DNA of 64,000 bases from Paulownia fortunei (lineage: Eukaryota; Streptophyta; Magnoliopsida; Lamiales; Paulowniaceae). Positions within the stretch are counted from its first letter, which is position 1. Each line of letters starts with the position of its first letter. Shown one piece after another: positions 49,018-61,500 of the stretch. The stretch is taken from positions 3,837,278 through 3,901,277 of the forward strand of contig CM033110.1 of the NCBI GenBank assembly GCA_019321725.1, in the 5' to 3' direction. The translations under genes were made by a program, and so were the position numbers. Under the pieces are notes generated by a model that saw only the letters and a list, made by a program, of their open reading frames with translations, had not been told where the DNA came from and did not search any database.

Positions 49018-49408
49018 TGTTGAAAATAAACTTATTTTAAACTCAAATTTTAATCAAGCCCATATTAGCCCAAATTTAAAAATTTTCTAATTTTAGGTAA
49101 GGTAGCTAAGGTTGGTGAGATTATTAAAAATTATGTGATAATTTAGTTGACAAATGTATGGCTGTGATTTTAAATTGTTTGTTTATTTAGTGATAGAGAT
49201 TTGCTAGAAACTAGTATAAATATAGCTTGCATTTGGAGTGTTAAATTATCAAACAAAAGAGAGAAAAACAAGAGTGATTAGAAGCAAAACTTATAAAAAG
49301 AATTTAGAGAAATATTTAGAAAGTTTGTTAAAGAGTGAAGTTGTATTGAGTGTTCTCTTTTATAATAATATTTGAGTGATCAATATTTTAAGTGATAGAT
49401 TTTCAACA
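49018..49408 (+). repeat. 3' LTR of the plus-strand copia
   Basis: Begins TGTTGAAAATAAAC right after the polypurine tract and ends ATTTTCAACA, giving perfect 10-bp inverted LTR tips. Length 391 bp. A second LTR of this type is not present upstream, so the element is either chimeric or missing its own 5' end. Confidence 0.8.
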
Positions 49409-50300
49409 TTATACACATAAATATTTGAATATGATTTATTATTACAAGTTTATGTCCGCATAATTCAATCAAGTAGCAGAAAATTATTTATGAAAAGATA
49501 TTTCAGTAAGTAGATAAAAAATCAGATGAAGTATTCATTTATACATGATGATAATAGGAGCAATATTGTATGTTCAAGAATCAAAGTTAAAAAAAGGAAA
49601 AACTGCTTGTGCCCAGTTGTCAATTATGAGCAAAAAAGTTAATTAGGTAAACTGACTATGGAAAATGGATAATAGCTGATCAATCTCATGTTTAATCTTG
49701 TGGAAAGCTATTATATATACTCATGCTCATACCATATATACAAAAATTACCATACGATATCACTTTTTTTCTTTTTCGTATATTAGCATATATTATATCA
49801 CACGAGCATAGAAAATATTAACAAATATTGTACCATGTTTTTTCGTATATTAAATTAGTTGTATCTAAAAATTTCAGCATCGACATCCTCCTCATGAAAC
49901 CACTTCCTTTTCATTCCATTATGAATGTATACGGATTATATATAGTGAGCTTTCATCTCTCAATTCTCACTTTGTGAAAGATGATGAATTCTCCCATATT
50001 TCCTTTCGCAACATCATCAGCATTTGAACAAGACATCATAATAATATTTCGTTTTCACTATCAAGGGACCAAATCCTTTCATTTACTTTAATTGCAATTT
50101 TGGGGTAGTCATTTTGTTCCACTAAATAAAGGATAGTAATTTAAGGATAGTAATTAAATAAATTCGTATATTGAGTACAATTTTCATTCGGAAGGATAGT
50201 CTCATGTGAGCGGCACGTGTATAGTTAATTAAGGAATTTTCAATTTGATGGCCAAATCATTTGACATGGAGAGATGTGGGCTAACTGACTGCACCACTGA
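49409..50300. other. Intergenic DNA without recognised features
   Basis: AT-rich sequence with no readable coding domain, LTR edge or inverted repeat that I could define. A short motif TTTTTCGTATATTA occurs twice (about 49773 and 49838). It separates the copia LTR from the MULE pseudogene region. Confidence 0.5.
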
Positions 50301-50304
50301 CGTA

Positions 50305-50334
50305 GGGGTGGGGCGGGGGGTGGGGGTGGGGGGG
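50305..50334 (+). repeat. G-run cluster, potential G-quadruplex
   Basis: Five runs of four to seven G separated by single bases, on the plus strand. In an otherwise AT-rich region this is a strong candidate for a four-stranded fold. It lies about 200 bp before the first plausible exon of the MULE pseudogene (50549). Confidence 0.85.
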
Positions 50335-51243
50335 TGCTAGAGCTCGTAATATCGATTAGTTGTACATGTGCCAAATTGGAGGGAAAATCAAGCGACGTCC
50401 CTTGCTCTTGTCCCAATAAAAGAGAAATGAAAGGGTCTTATGCTTAGTCAAACCCTCAAACCCTATTTCCCTCTCTCTAAAAACTCTCCAAAAATCAAAA
50501 TAAACGGCTGTTTGCAAAATCCTAGAAATTGAAGAAGAATTGGAGTAATGGTGTTTGTTCGACAAAGTAGATACGTGGATTTGCCCCCTCCTCGCTACTG
50601 TAAGTCGATTTTTATTTTTTTTAAATGACGATGTTTTAGTTTTTAGTTTAATAAAATTCTAAACTATTTATTCTTGTTTATTGTATTACCCCGACATAAC
50701 CAATTTTTTTAATGTCTTTGGTCACAAACAGTGTTATTAAAGTGGATAAATGGTCCTTTTTTTTTTTTTTAATGTTTGTGTGTGTTCGTTTGGACACGTG
50801 GGGTTGCCTTGTTCAATTTGTAATTTTTTATTTTTCGTTTTGTTTTTGTTCTTTTATTTTTTTTATTTAACAGATCTAGATACTGCCTCTCTTACTTTGG
50901 GTGTGCATTATGGGGATGAGTTTAGAATTTCCCCTCATGCACAATACATAAGGGGTAGAAGGTTTTGTATGAATATGTAGAAGCAAAACATATGAGTATG
51001 ATGGATCAGATTTGTTTTCTAAAAAAAAAAACTAGGTGAAATGAGTAGAAATACTACATTATAGTATATAAGGAATTTACATTATTAACTAATGATGATG
51101 ATATTTTGTACTCTGTTTATAAAGCATATTCCAGCTAGGGAGATGAATGTATATGTAGAGGTCGAACACCCTAGTAAAAATGAGGATGATGAAGGTGAGG
51201 GAGATATAGTGGATTTGGGTGAGGGTGACAGAGGTGAGGATGA

Positions 51244-52990
51244 TGCTATAACTTTAAGGTTGCAAACATAAGTCAGGTTGTATCAAATAATAAATTTTTA
51301 GGAGTTCGCGGTCGATTCACAGGAATTTTTTTTAAAGTTTTTAGGATTATATTTTAAAAGATGGGATTTTTGTGGTTTAGAATGTAAAGAAAAATTTATT
51401 GTATAACTAAGAAATCAAAATAATAAAAGTATTGAAAATTGGGGATCCGTTCTTGAGTTTTAGATAGATGAACGATTATTTATTTATTTTTACCTCAATT
51501 AAATGTGACTATTGAAATCCATACATAATGAAGGTTCCAATAGGAAGATGTTATCAGAGCTTATGCATTAAGGTAATTATGATATTATTTTACTATTTAC
51601 AAATTATCTTTTAATATCAATACTTATTTATGAGATTAAGTATTCATACATAACCTTATCTATAACAAATCAAAGTTTCATATTAGGAGTCGGTGGAGTA
51701 GAACCGTATCATAAGTTAAATAAAATTAAATATTTATTATGTCATTAGCGATATGAAAATCAAGACTCGCCACAAAATAAGAAAGATTTTAACCCCAATA
51801 CTTATTTATGAAATTAAATATTTAGGCACACTTTATTTATAACAAATCAAGGTCAAATCAAGATTTCACATTAGCAGTCGTTGGAGTAGTACTATACAAT
51901 AAGTTAACTGAGGCTAATTATTTATGTACTACTGGTGATACATAAATCAAGAATTACCATAAAATAAGAAGAGTTTCAATCTAAAACTAAAACAATAATA
52001 CAATAATCCTGAATATTATGCACTTTTATTACTTTTAAAAAAATATAATAAAAGTAGAAAAAAACTAAAAATAGAAAAGAAATTAGAGAATATATTTCTG
52101 TTGCTACTAAAAACCTTACACTACTATTAAAAAATTTAGCCTAAAAAAAGACAACAATAAAACTTCTTTCCTCGTCTAAAGGTTTGTTGTGTATCTCAAT
52201 GACATCCAAGAGCCTTTATTTTTAGTAGAAGAGTTTCGAAATTGACATTTTCAAATTCACTCCAAATGCACTCTAAATTTACTTCAAATATGTTCTAAAT
52301 GCATGTCATTTTCAGATCCGATTTTTGTTACATATTTTTTTCTATGAAATCAACTAATTTTGAATAAGTGATTAGCATGAAATATTTGTCTATTAGCCTC
52401 ATTTTCCAACTAGAACCACCTAATTCAACCACAAGGTAAAAAGTTATGCTTGATTTAAAGAGATGTGTCAGCACAGACAGATTCTTTTCAATACATACAC
52501 TTGAACGAATTTTCTACTATAATCAAGACTGAATTGAGTTGAGCTTCCAAAAAAAAAGTTGTAGTTCCGTCTCTTAGCTTTCAAATGAAGTAAGATTTAG
52601 GTCCATATAGCTTTTGAAAATGGAGTTATCCAAATACGAAAACTGGACAAGTCTGAAAATATGCTTATTTTAAATTTAATGCAAGCCCAACAATCACTTG
52701 CAAAGTTCAAGTAATTTCTTACATATAATTTGATCTACACATGATGGAGTTAGGAAAAAATAGTCATTTTCTTCAAATTGTGATGCTTGTTTGATCCAAT
52801 GAAATATTATCTCCCAACTTGCTCACGAAATGTGTTCGCTTCTTTGGATTCATTTTGATTTATTTTGATCTTTTTTTGTTCATTGATTCCTTAACATAAG
52901 ATATTAATAAAACTATAATATTAATAAGAATAAAGTAAAGAAAGTATAAATGATTTGAGTATAAAAATATGTTAAATTATATACTTATCA
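51244..52990 (-). repeat. Solo LTR (1747 bp) inserted in the MULE
   Basis: TG...CA ends and a perfect 5-bp direct repeat GATGA at 51239-51243 and 52991-52995. Removing it restores the acidic region of the MULE frame (GEDERVDLAKG). On the minus strand it starts TGATAAGTATATAATTTAAC. It is a long-LTR family in the style of Ty3/gypsy elements but distinct in sequence from the one at 40049-41677. No coding region. Confidence 0.85.
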
Positions 52991-54030
52991 GATGAAAGAG
53001 TGGATTTAGCTAAGGGTTATGGTGGGGAGCCAAATTTAGGGGCAGTGGGTAAAGGAAAATGTAGAAAACCAAGTCTAGGGAATGTGGACCAGGGAGAAGG
53101 TAGGGTGCCACATTTTGGGGATGTTGGGTGAGGGAAAAGATGGATAGCCACATTAATGGAATGTTAATGAGATGATGGTATATAGCTAACTTTAGATGAT
53201 AGAGATGAAATGAATATAACGGGTGAAATGAATATGGGGCTTGAAAATAATGATTCAAATAAATTGTTGGATAGTGAAATGACATGGATAATGAGACTGA
53301 TGATAATGATAATGATTTGTCTGAACAAAATTTAGACTAAATGCCAAGTGTAAATGAAAACTTAGCGAAAGATTCAATTGAATCAAGTGAGTTTGAAGAT
53401 AATATAGTGCAAAACGACAATGATTTAAATAAACATAAATTAATTGATGGAGATGAAGAAGAGGATAGTTATCATGTTTTTAATGCCACTTTGGTGTTTG
53501 ATCTTATATTTGAGATAGGAATGATCTTTTGAATCAAGACAAAATTCAAGAAGACAATCCAATCACATGCTATTAGAATAAAGAGGACCTTAAAAGTCAC
53601 CAAAAATGACAAAACGAGAGTATATGTGAGGTGTTCAAATGAGGATTGCCAATGGAAGGTAAATCTCATTAAGATGAAGTATGAGAGCACTTTTTAGATT
53701 GGTGAATACAATCCCAACCATTCTTGTCCACAAACATTTAATGTGAAGAATGTGAAAACATCTTGGCTGAGTGAGCGATACTTGCTAAGATTTCATGCCA
53801 TCAACGAACTTAGATGCAATATATCTAATAATCAAGCATACAGAGCAAAGAGAAAGGCTTTGAAAGAGATTAAGGGTACCACTGACTATCAATATACCAA
53901 ATTGTGTGTCTATTGTTATTTTGGGAAATGAGGAAGACCAAAATGGTAAGCACAGGTTCAGTAGATTTTATACATATTTACATTGAAGTAAGGATTCTTG
54001 GCAGGATGTAGGCCTACTATTGGGGTCAGC

Positions 54031-54385
54031 ATTTCGAGTAACTCCTCAACTTGGAGTTCTGCTTTTTGGAGACTTAGCTCAACGATTAATAGTAGAAGTG
54101 TTTTGAGTTATTTATAACTCTTTCATTTCTATGACCAGCTGAAAGTCCCTGTTCTATGGCACACATCTCAAGGCCTTTTTATTTAGAGATATCATCTCTT
54201 TTGGGATCTAGGGTTTAACATCCCCCGTGGACATCGATCAAAGGGACGTATTCTAATGATAAGTGGATTCTTTATTCCCTTAGGGTCCATCATTTGAGAT
54301 CCTTGGGGAAGAGAATTTCAGTTATGTCAAAGATCGAGGTTATGTCTGCTTTTCTTACCCTCTTTCCACTTCAACAGGATCTTTT
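54031..54385. other. Insert of unknown origin within the MULE catalytic core
   Basis: The transposase reading breaks after GCRPTIGV and resumes with CHLKCLHGG. Family members have these two blocks adjacent (GVDGCHLKG), so about 355 bp are extra. The insert is less AT-rich than its surroundings, has no recognised domain, and no clear target duplication. It might be a fragment of another element or a captured sequence. Confidence 0.6.
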
Positions 54386-54988
54386 GTTATAAAATTAGAA
54401 TTGTTGTCATTTGAAATGTCTACATGGAGGTATTTTGTTAGCAACTATAGATGTGGATCAAAAAAATAATCTTTACCTAATTGTATATGCCATTATTTGT
54501 AGGGAGTTTAGGGACACTTGTGAGTGGTTCCTAACTATCTTGAAACAATTGTTAGACCAAGAATATACAATTAGTTTGAGAAACTGAAAAGGCTCATTCA
54601 AGCCTTTCAAGAATTATTTTCAAGATCTGACCATACGTTTCATGTCATATATCTACATAACAACTTCAAGAATGATGGTTTTAGAGGGCTGGCTTTTAAA
54701 AATGCATTATGGAATGCTGTATAGGCCAATACAATTGGTGAGTAGAAAATGAGAATGTAAGAAATGAGGGCACTAGATCAGATTGCATATGAATGGTTAA
54801 ATAACAAACCAACAGTCTAATGGAGTAGGTCCAATTTTAGTGAGGCATCTGAATGTGATATTCTAATGTACAATTGTTGTGAAACCTTCAATATTTGTAT
54901 TTTAAAAGGTCGAGAGATGCTAATCATCACTATACTTAAGTGCATGAGGGAATACTTAACGAAAAGGCTTCAAGAGAATAGAGAAAGA

Positions 54989-57154
54989 TGTTAGAGTAGG
55001 ATGTCCAACGCCCTAATTGGATTTGGTGTATTATACTCTTTTTTTTGTAAAAATAATCTTATTGGAAATCATATTAATAAAAGAGCATTTTCTTTATCTT
55101 ATGTCTTGCATCTTTTATTTCTGCATATTAGATAATGTCCTTAGATAAAATTTAGCTACGGGGCATGGTTGTGCATCTGATGGTGATCATGGAACATGCC
55201 TCTAAGACTTTGGTCTTAAATAAGTTCTGAGTCGAGAGTTTTTTAAGATGTGACATCAAATAACTCAGTAAGACTCGCACATATGATGCATGCTCGTGAG
55301 ACGAGGATGTCACATACCATTGGCATTAGCGTAGAGACACAAGTGCATGTATATGGGTACTTGTTAGGGAACAAGTACAACGAACATGGCTCGCAAGAAA
55401 TTCTTAGCTAGAGGTTTTGCCTGTCGAAATAAGAATTTCTGTGTTGCGGTAGTACACGACTAGTCCTCAGACTTGAGATACGATGGTAGCCTTGTGTGCA
55501 TCCTGCAATACTTTGATATTTTTTCTAATTGCTTGACAATCACAAGGGGGGTATGTTAGATGTTGCACTCATGTGCATGGAGGTTTGTTAGTGGCTAATA
55601 TAGAATTCGACACTTGTCTTTTTAAATAAGGGAATCTCTTGTGTTTTCATAGTTTGTGATTCAAAAAACTTGACCAAGGTAGGATGAATCGTGATTCATC
55701 AAGAATCATTGCAACTTGAAATGGGATCACAATTATTTAATCATTTAGGGTTTCAACTTATAATCCATGCCCTAGATTAAATCGGGATATTAGTTGTTGA
55801 AAGGATTGTACGTGTATGGTACTCGCAACTGAAATAAGTTTACTCGCTATTTCACCTAACACTAGTTTGCCATGATTACTTGCTAGGTGTTTTTATGAAT
55901 AGTGAGGTTTTAGAATTAAGTAGTTGATTTCAAACAGATTAATTAATTGAAATAATTATTATTCATAAGTTACAAATGTTGCAAACCCGCTACTAGCTTA
56001 GTAGTGAACCTAAGAAGGTCACATCTTTATGGAAAGTAACATTTCTAATTTTAAAATTTATCCAATGGTTGGAAATTAATTAATACTGATTAATTAACTA
56101 ATTTAAAGTTCTATTTAATTTAATGATTAAATTAAATTATTTAATTAAGTAATTAGATTATTTAATTAGACCTAATTTGATTAAGAAGCCCAATTGGAGT
56201 AAATTAAATTAATCACTTAGATTGATTAAATTGGGATTGAATCAATTGGATTGATTTGTGATTTTTTAATCCAGGCCCAAAAATTAACATGGATCACTTA
56301 AGAAGCCCACTAAAATATGAAAAGAATAAATTAAATAAATATAATTTATTTAATTAACATATTTATAGATAATTAAATATAGTGACCGATTTTATGGGAT
56401 AAAATCGGCCACTAAGACTTAATTTATATATAAATATAATTTTAATATATATTTGATATATATCTATTTTGATATTATTTGAAGAGTTCAAATTAATATC
56501 AAGAATGTATGTAGACAATTTTGATGATTAGAGTAATCTCAAATTAGTTCACATACATAGAAGAGAGAAAATAGAATAATTATTGGAAGATTTGGAATCC
56601 TTCCAATATAAAACTTTGAAATAGTTCAAAATTGACAAACTTTCCAAGAGTTGAAGAAAAATCAAATTTTCAGTCCTACATATACTTATGCACGAAAATT
56701 ACAAAAATAATTTAGAAAATTTAAGCAAAAATTATTTTGTTTAAGTCTTCTATTTTTCTCTCCAAAAAAAGAAAAAGAAATGAAAGAAAAAAATCATTTT
56801 CTTGTAATCTTGATTTTTTTGTTCTTTAAAAAAAATTAGTTTCTTGTTATTCTCTTCATATTATTGTTTCAAAAACTTAAAGAATCAATCTTTATTGTTC
56901 TTGAAAATTTACTCCGGTTCTAAATTAGAAAATAATTAAAAGGATACTAGCGAATCATTTTGATTGACGTTGCTCTTCCGTATTGTGGACCTGATAGAGA
57001 AGAGACACTTGGATCCCTGTGAGTTCTGATAGTCCGGGATAAGCAATAGATTATTTCATTCTCCACAACAACCGGAGTGCATGAAAGGTATAATTTGAAT
57101 TTAATATTTATTTATATATTCACTTGAATAAGCACGATTGTTAAAATTGCTTTC
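54989..57154 (+). repeat. 5' LTR of the copia element
   Basis: Aligns along its length with 61770-63909; both carry the same landmark blocks (GGATTTGGTGTATTATACTC, TCGAGTCGAGA-like and GGTTTCAACTT). Scattered point changes and small indels suggest the insertion is not recent. Homology ends at about 57154 with GCTTTC. Confidence 0.85.
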
Positions 57155-58510
57155 ATCGCAGGGGACCTGGAGCCCGCGGGCACCCAACGCTGGGCACCCG
57201 ACAGTGGGCAATCGGCAGCTTGCGCAGGCACCCGGCACGCGCCCGACGGGCAGCAGTATTGCAACTCGTCTTGTCGTTCTGGGTCCATTTTTTTTTTTTT
57301 TTTTTTCTGGAATATTATAATTAAATATTAATTTTAATAATTTCTGAAAAATTATTTTTCAAGCAATTAAAAACTATACCAAGTTAAAAATTGTGCTTCC
57401 CAACTTGGTAAATTTACATGTGTTGATAATTGTATATGATGTTAGTTATGAGCATGTATGAGATGATTATGAGCCAATTGACCAATGTGATTGGTTTTAT
57501 TTAAGGTTTTTTGGTTTTAAAATAGGGTCTGCGAGCCTCTTATTCCATCTATGTAAGCTATTTTATTTTTTGTAAAGATAGTAGAATAGATGGCGAGATT
57601 TTTCTTTTTCTTTGGAAGACGAAGGAGAATCAAGATGGAGGTTCCATAGAAGGCCCATATTTGTATGGGATATAATTATGTAATAGAATAGGTTATATTC
57701 CATTTTATTACCCTTAGACTGACCTTAGGTCCATTTTTGGCTGAAATGGACAGCATAGGACTGGTTCATGATCATCTATTTCTTTAAGTGTGTATTAGAT
57801 GCATGCTTAAAATTTATGCTTGCGCAATGATATTATAATGTCATGCATTAAATAACCAATCTAATTTAAATTATGATGAGGTATTGCATAAAATTAACCC
57901 ACTTAATTTACTAAAATTAATAAAAGAATTTTTAGAAAATTCAATTTCAGACAATAATGGACAAGTTAGGTGAGACCTATCGTTCCATACCTACCATCAA
58001 AGGTAGAGACATGACGATCGCTACAATACTTGATCATTGACCATGAGTCGTGGGGTGGTCTTGTGTTGAAAAGTTGTGATTTCTATCAAGCATTGAGATG
58101 CTCGTGGGATGGAATCGTCACTATGTTGGCCATGAGTCGTGGGACATTTGGATGCTCTATCAACAGGAATGTTTGATGGGTATTGTTTGATACTTAGTAC
58201 CATATGAGCTCATAAATTAGGATATATGGGAAAAGATGAGACAAAACAAACTTGATGGTTGGATAGCAATATAATCGTCAAAAAGTTGACTACCGATAAA
58301 AATATTTCATGGGCTCATAAATTTGGGATGTGAAATATTTCCATTGGACCTCAAGCTCATTAGGAAATTTGATTTTCCAAACTTCCATTTGGGGTGATGG
58401 ATTTCGAAGAAAATAATAGGAGACCTTTAGTATTAAAGACCTTATATGAAATGAATATATTTTTTCCATAGTTTACTCATTTTATGCTTTGTGCATATTT
58501 TCTAGATTAT
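57155..58510 (+). other. Leader of the copia element with GC-rich segment
   Basis: Starts with a GC-rich stretch (57158-57285) containing repeated GGGCACCC and CCCGGCACGC / GCCCGACGGGC units. Then follows a T-run (57288-57306) and AT-rich leader to gag. No primer-binding site (TGGTATCAGAGC) is visible, so it has been deleted or replaced together with the LTR end. A repeated CCATGAGTCGTGGG motif lies at 58041 and 58130. No gene. Confidence 0.6.
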
Positions 58511-58513
58511 TCT

Positions 58514-59338
58514 ATGAAAATGGAAAATAATCCACTTGCAACAATCATTGAACAAAATAAATTAATTGGACCTAATTTTATTGATTGGCTAAGAAACCTG
58601 AAGATAGTTTTTCAATCGGAGAAGAGGGCATATGTCCTCGACACTGCGACTCATTCGGTTCCACCGAAGGATGTTACTTCAGAGAATTATGCAGATTACT
58701 TATGTCATGTTGATGACAATCTATAGGCTCGATGCTACATGCTGGCATCGATGTCGAATGAGCTACAGAGGTAGAACGAGGATCAAGATACTGCTTATGG
58801 GATTCTCATTCACCTACAAGAGTTGTATGGCGAAAGAATTCGGCAGATGAGATATCATAATTCAAAAGAGCTTTTCAGATGTCGTATGACTGAGGGCTCT
58901 TCAATCCATGATCCTGGATTAAAGATGATAGCCCTTATTGAAAGGCTGGCGTCCCTTGGAGTCGTTATGAAGAACGAACTCTATACAGACCTTCTGCTGC
59001 AGTTTCTGCCTTTATCATTTGACACCTTTGTTGTCAACTTTAACATGCACAACATGGAGGTTAGTCTCGTTGAGCTTGTGAACATATTAAAGACGGCTGA
59101 GTCCACCATGAAAAAAAACAAGCTGGTTCTACTTATTGGATCTTTTTCTGAATCAAAGGCTAAAAAGCCCAAGAAAGGAAAGAAGAAAGAAAAAGGTTCT
59201 TCTAAACCTAACAAGTTGAAGGTAAAGGGTGGTGTTAAGAAGGTTTCTTTTCAAGCTAATGACAAGTGCCATTACTACGGCAAACCAGGGTACTGGAAGA
59301 GGAATTGCAAAGAGTTTCTTGTAAGCCTAAAGAGTTAA
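58514..59338 (+). pseudogene. Copia gag (frameshifted)
   Basis: Starts MKMENNPLATIIEQNKLIGP, continues FIDWLRNLKIVFQSEKRAYV and DYLCHVDDN, then a stop (TAG at 58725) and frameshift near 58760. It resumes in the frame 58823-59338 (LYGERIRQMRYHNSKELFRC, LPLSFDTFVVNFNMH) with a Lys-rich basic tail and a nucleocapsid knuckle CHYYGKPGYWKRNC. In that knuckle the second Cys and the His are both Tyr, so zinc binding should be lost. The frame ends at 59338. Confidence 0.82.
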
Positions 59339-61500
59339 GGTATATATTTTGTTGAAGTTAACTTACCTATTAACAATACTTCTTGGGTATTAGATACCAT
59401 TTGTGGATCACATATCTGCAATAATTTGTAGATGATGACAAGAAGTAGAAAGTTGGATAGAGGAAAGACGGTCCTTAGGATGGAGAATTGAGCAAGAGTT
59501 GCTGCATTAGCTATAGGGATCATTAATCTAGTTTTAAAGAATGATTATGCAATAATTTTAAGCAATTCTCTTTTTGTTTCGGATATTATTAAGAACATTA
59601 TCTCTATTTCAGTTTTGGATAGAGAATGTTTTAGATTTACCATTAAGAATGAAAATTGTTCCAATTTCAAATGTTCTGATTTTATCTATTCTGGTTCTTT
59701 GATGAATTGTTTATATACTGTTACTCCCATAACCCTATTTTCACAATATAATAAAATAAAAGAAAATTAGATAATCATAGTTCCATGAGCCCGTGACACA
59801 CAAGATTAGGACATATTTATAAGAAAATGATTAACAAATTGGCATAATTGCTTGATCTAAAGAAAGAGCAAGAACTGTCAACATGTGAATCCTACTTCAA
59901 AGGAAAGATGACCAAATCTCTATTTGTTGGATAAGTGGAGCGAGCCAAGCATCTATTGGATTTGATCCATACAGATGTATGCGAGCCACTAAATATTAGT
60001 GCCTATGGGAACTATAACTACTTATTAACCTTTACTGATGACTTCTTTAGGTATGGTTATGTGTATCTTAAAAGGTACAAGTCTGAAATATTTTAAAAGT
60101 TCAAAGAATTTAGAACCAAAGTAAAGAAACAAATTGGATTAAGTATAAAAACTCTTCGATCTGATCGAAGAGGTAAATATTTAAGCATAGAGTTTTTAGA
60201 TTATTTAAAAGAGAATGAGATTCTCTCATAGTAGACTCCTCCTGCTACTCCACAACTCAACAGAGTTGCAGAACGTAGGAATTGAACCTTGTTAGACATA
60301 ATTCATTCTATGATGAATTTTACTTCATTGCCTCTTTCATTATAGGGCTATGCCTTGAAAAAGATGTCATACCTATTAAATAGGGTGCCATCTAAGGCCG
60401 TGCCCAAAACACCATATGGGATGTGGTGTTGAAAGACACCTTCCTACAAATACCTTAGGGTATGGGGGTATACTGTTTATATGAAGCAGCAAATGGGAGA
60501 TAAGTTGGATATGAGATCCAGCTTATGCAAGTTTGTGGGGTATCCAAAGGAGTTTATTGGATACTATTTGTACGACATCTCAGAACAAAGGGTATTTATT
60601 TCAATGAATGCTACCTTCCTTGAAGAAAAATTTATTTCAGAGGGAAGTGGAAAGATCATAGAACTTGAAGAGGTTCAAGAAACACAGAACACCCCAATTG
60701 ATGCAGTAAATGGTACACCAGCTGATATTGGAGACTATGAGGAATAACCTCTTAGAAGTTCCGAAGGGGTTTCAAGGGTATCTAAGAGGTACATCTTGTT
60801 ATTAGAGAACAAAGAAGAGGGACTCCCCTTAGATAATGATCCAAGTAGCTTTGGAGAGGCTATGTTTGACATCGACTTGGAGAAGTGGCAAGAATTTATG
60901 CAGGCCGAAATGGACTTCATATACTCCAACAAGGTATGGACTTTGGTGGACTCACCACAGGAAATTGTTTCCATTAGCTGCAAATAGGTCCACAAGCGGA
61001 AGCTTGGAGTAGATAGAGAGGTCGCGACCTATAAGACACGATTGGTAGCAAAATGTTATACTCAGAAGCAAATAATTGATTATGAGAAAACTTTTTTGCC
61101 ATTAGTAATGCTTAAATCCATACGGATATTACTGGCCATATTTGCATTTTATGACTATGAGATATGATAAATGGATGTGAAGACCATTTTTCTTATGGGA
61201 AACATTAAGGAAAAGATCTATATGAAGCAGCCAGAAGGCTTCATATTTAGTAAGAGTGAGCAAAACGTTTGCAAGCTCTAGAGATCAATTTATGGACTCA
61301 AACAAGCTTCGAGGAGTTGGAACATCCAGTTTGATGAAACAATCAAAACGTTTGACTTTTATAAGAACGTAAGTGAGAGTGCAGTTACATTTGTTGTGCT
61401 TTATATTAATGACATCCTACTAATTGAGAATGATGTAGGGATGTTGCAGTCAACGAGAACTTGGTTATCTAATTAGTTTTTCATGAAGGACTTGAGATAT
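59339..61500 (+). pseudogene. Copia pol (protease, integrase, RT) with lost catalytic residues
   Basis: Protease near 59383-59420 reads WVLDTICGSHIC, where the usual D-T-G is D-T-I. Integrase follows: TRLGHIYKKM near 59800, LLDLIHTDVCEPLN and FTDDFFRYGYVYLKRYK (59950-60090), TLRSDRRGKYLS, TPPATPQLNRVAERRN. The integrase C-terminal segment 60481-60747 is open (CKFVGYPKEFIGYYLYD). RT: EKWQEFMQAEMDFIYSNKVW at 60880, YKTRLVAKCYTQKQ, YGLKQASRSWN and YINDILLIEND near 61402, where the YVDD motif has Asn for the first Asp. Many stops. After about 61500 most of RNase H is missing; only ADPFTKPLAHKIFDGHFEKM remains (61668-61730). Confidence 0.83.

Larger units (their letters stand above)
50549..54988 (+). 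pseudogene. MULE transposase pseudogene with nested insertions
   Basis: Plus-strand Mutator-class transposase. A possible first exon (50549-50597, MVFVRQSRYVDLPPPRYC) ends at a GTAAGT donor. After an AG at 50872 an N-terminal PB1-like domain reads DTASLTLGVHYGDEFRISPH. An acidic region (51133-51243) is split by a solo LTR (51244-52990) and resumes as Gly-rich, loosely repeated PNLG/PSLG/PHFG units. The DNA-binding domain lies at about 53530-53920 (TLKVTKNDKTRVYVRCSNED, YNPNHSCPQTFNVKNVKTSW, NNQAYRAKRKALKEI). The catalytic region starts near 54000 (GCRPTIGV), is interrupted to about 54390, and continues CHLKCLHGG, DVDQKNNLYLIVYAIICREF, EWFLTILKQLLD, FKNALWNAV and KCMREYLTKRLQENRER. It breaks off at the copia insertion at 54989. 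Stops and frameshifts throughout. Confidence 0.82.

Noticed and set aside
56040..56200. AT-rich TTAATTAA repeats as a possible origin or matrix-attachment site
   Set aside because: They are part of the copia LTR and recur at 62870-63010; base composition alone does not support such a call.
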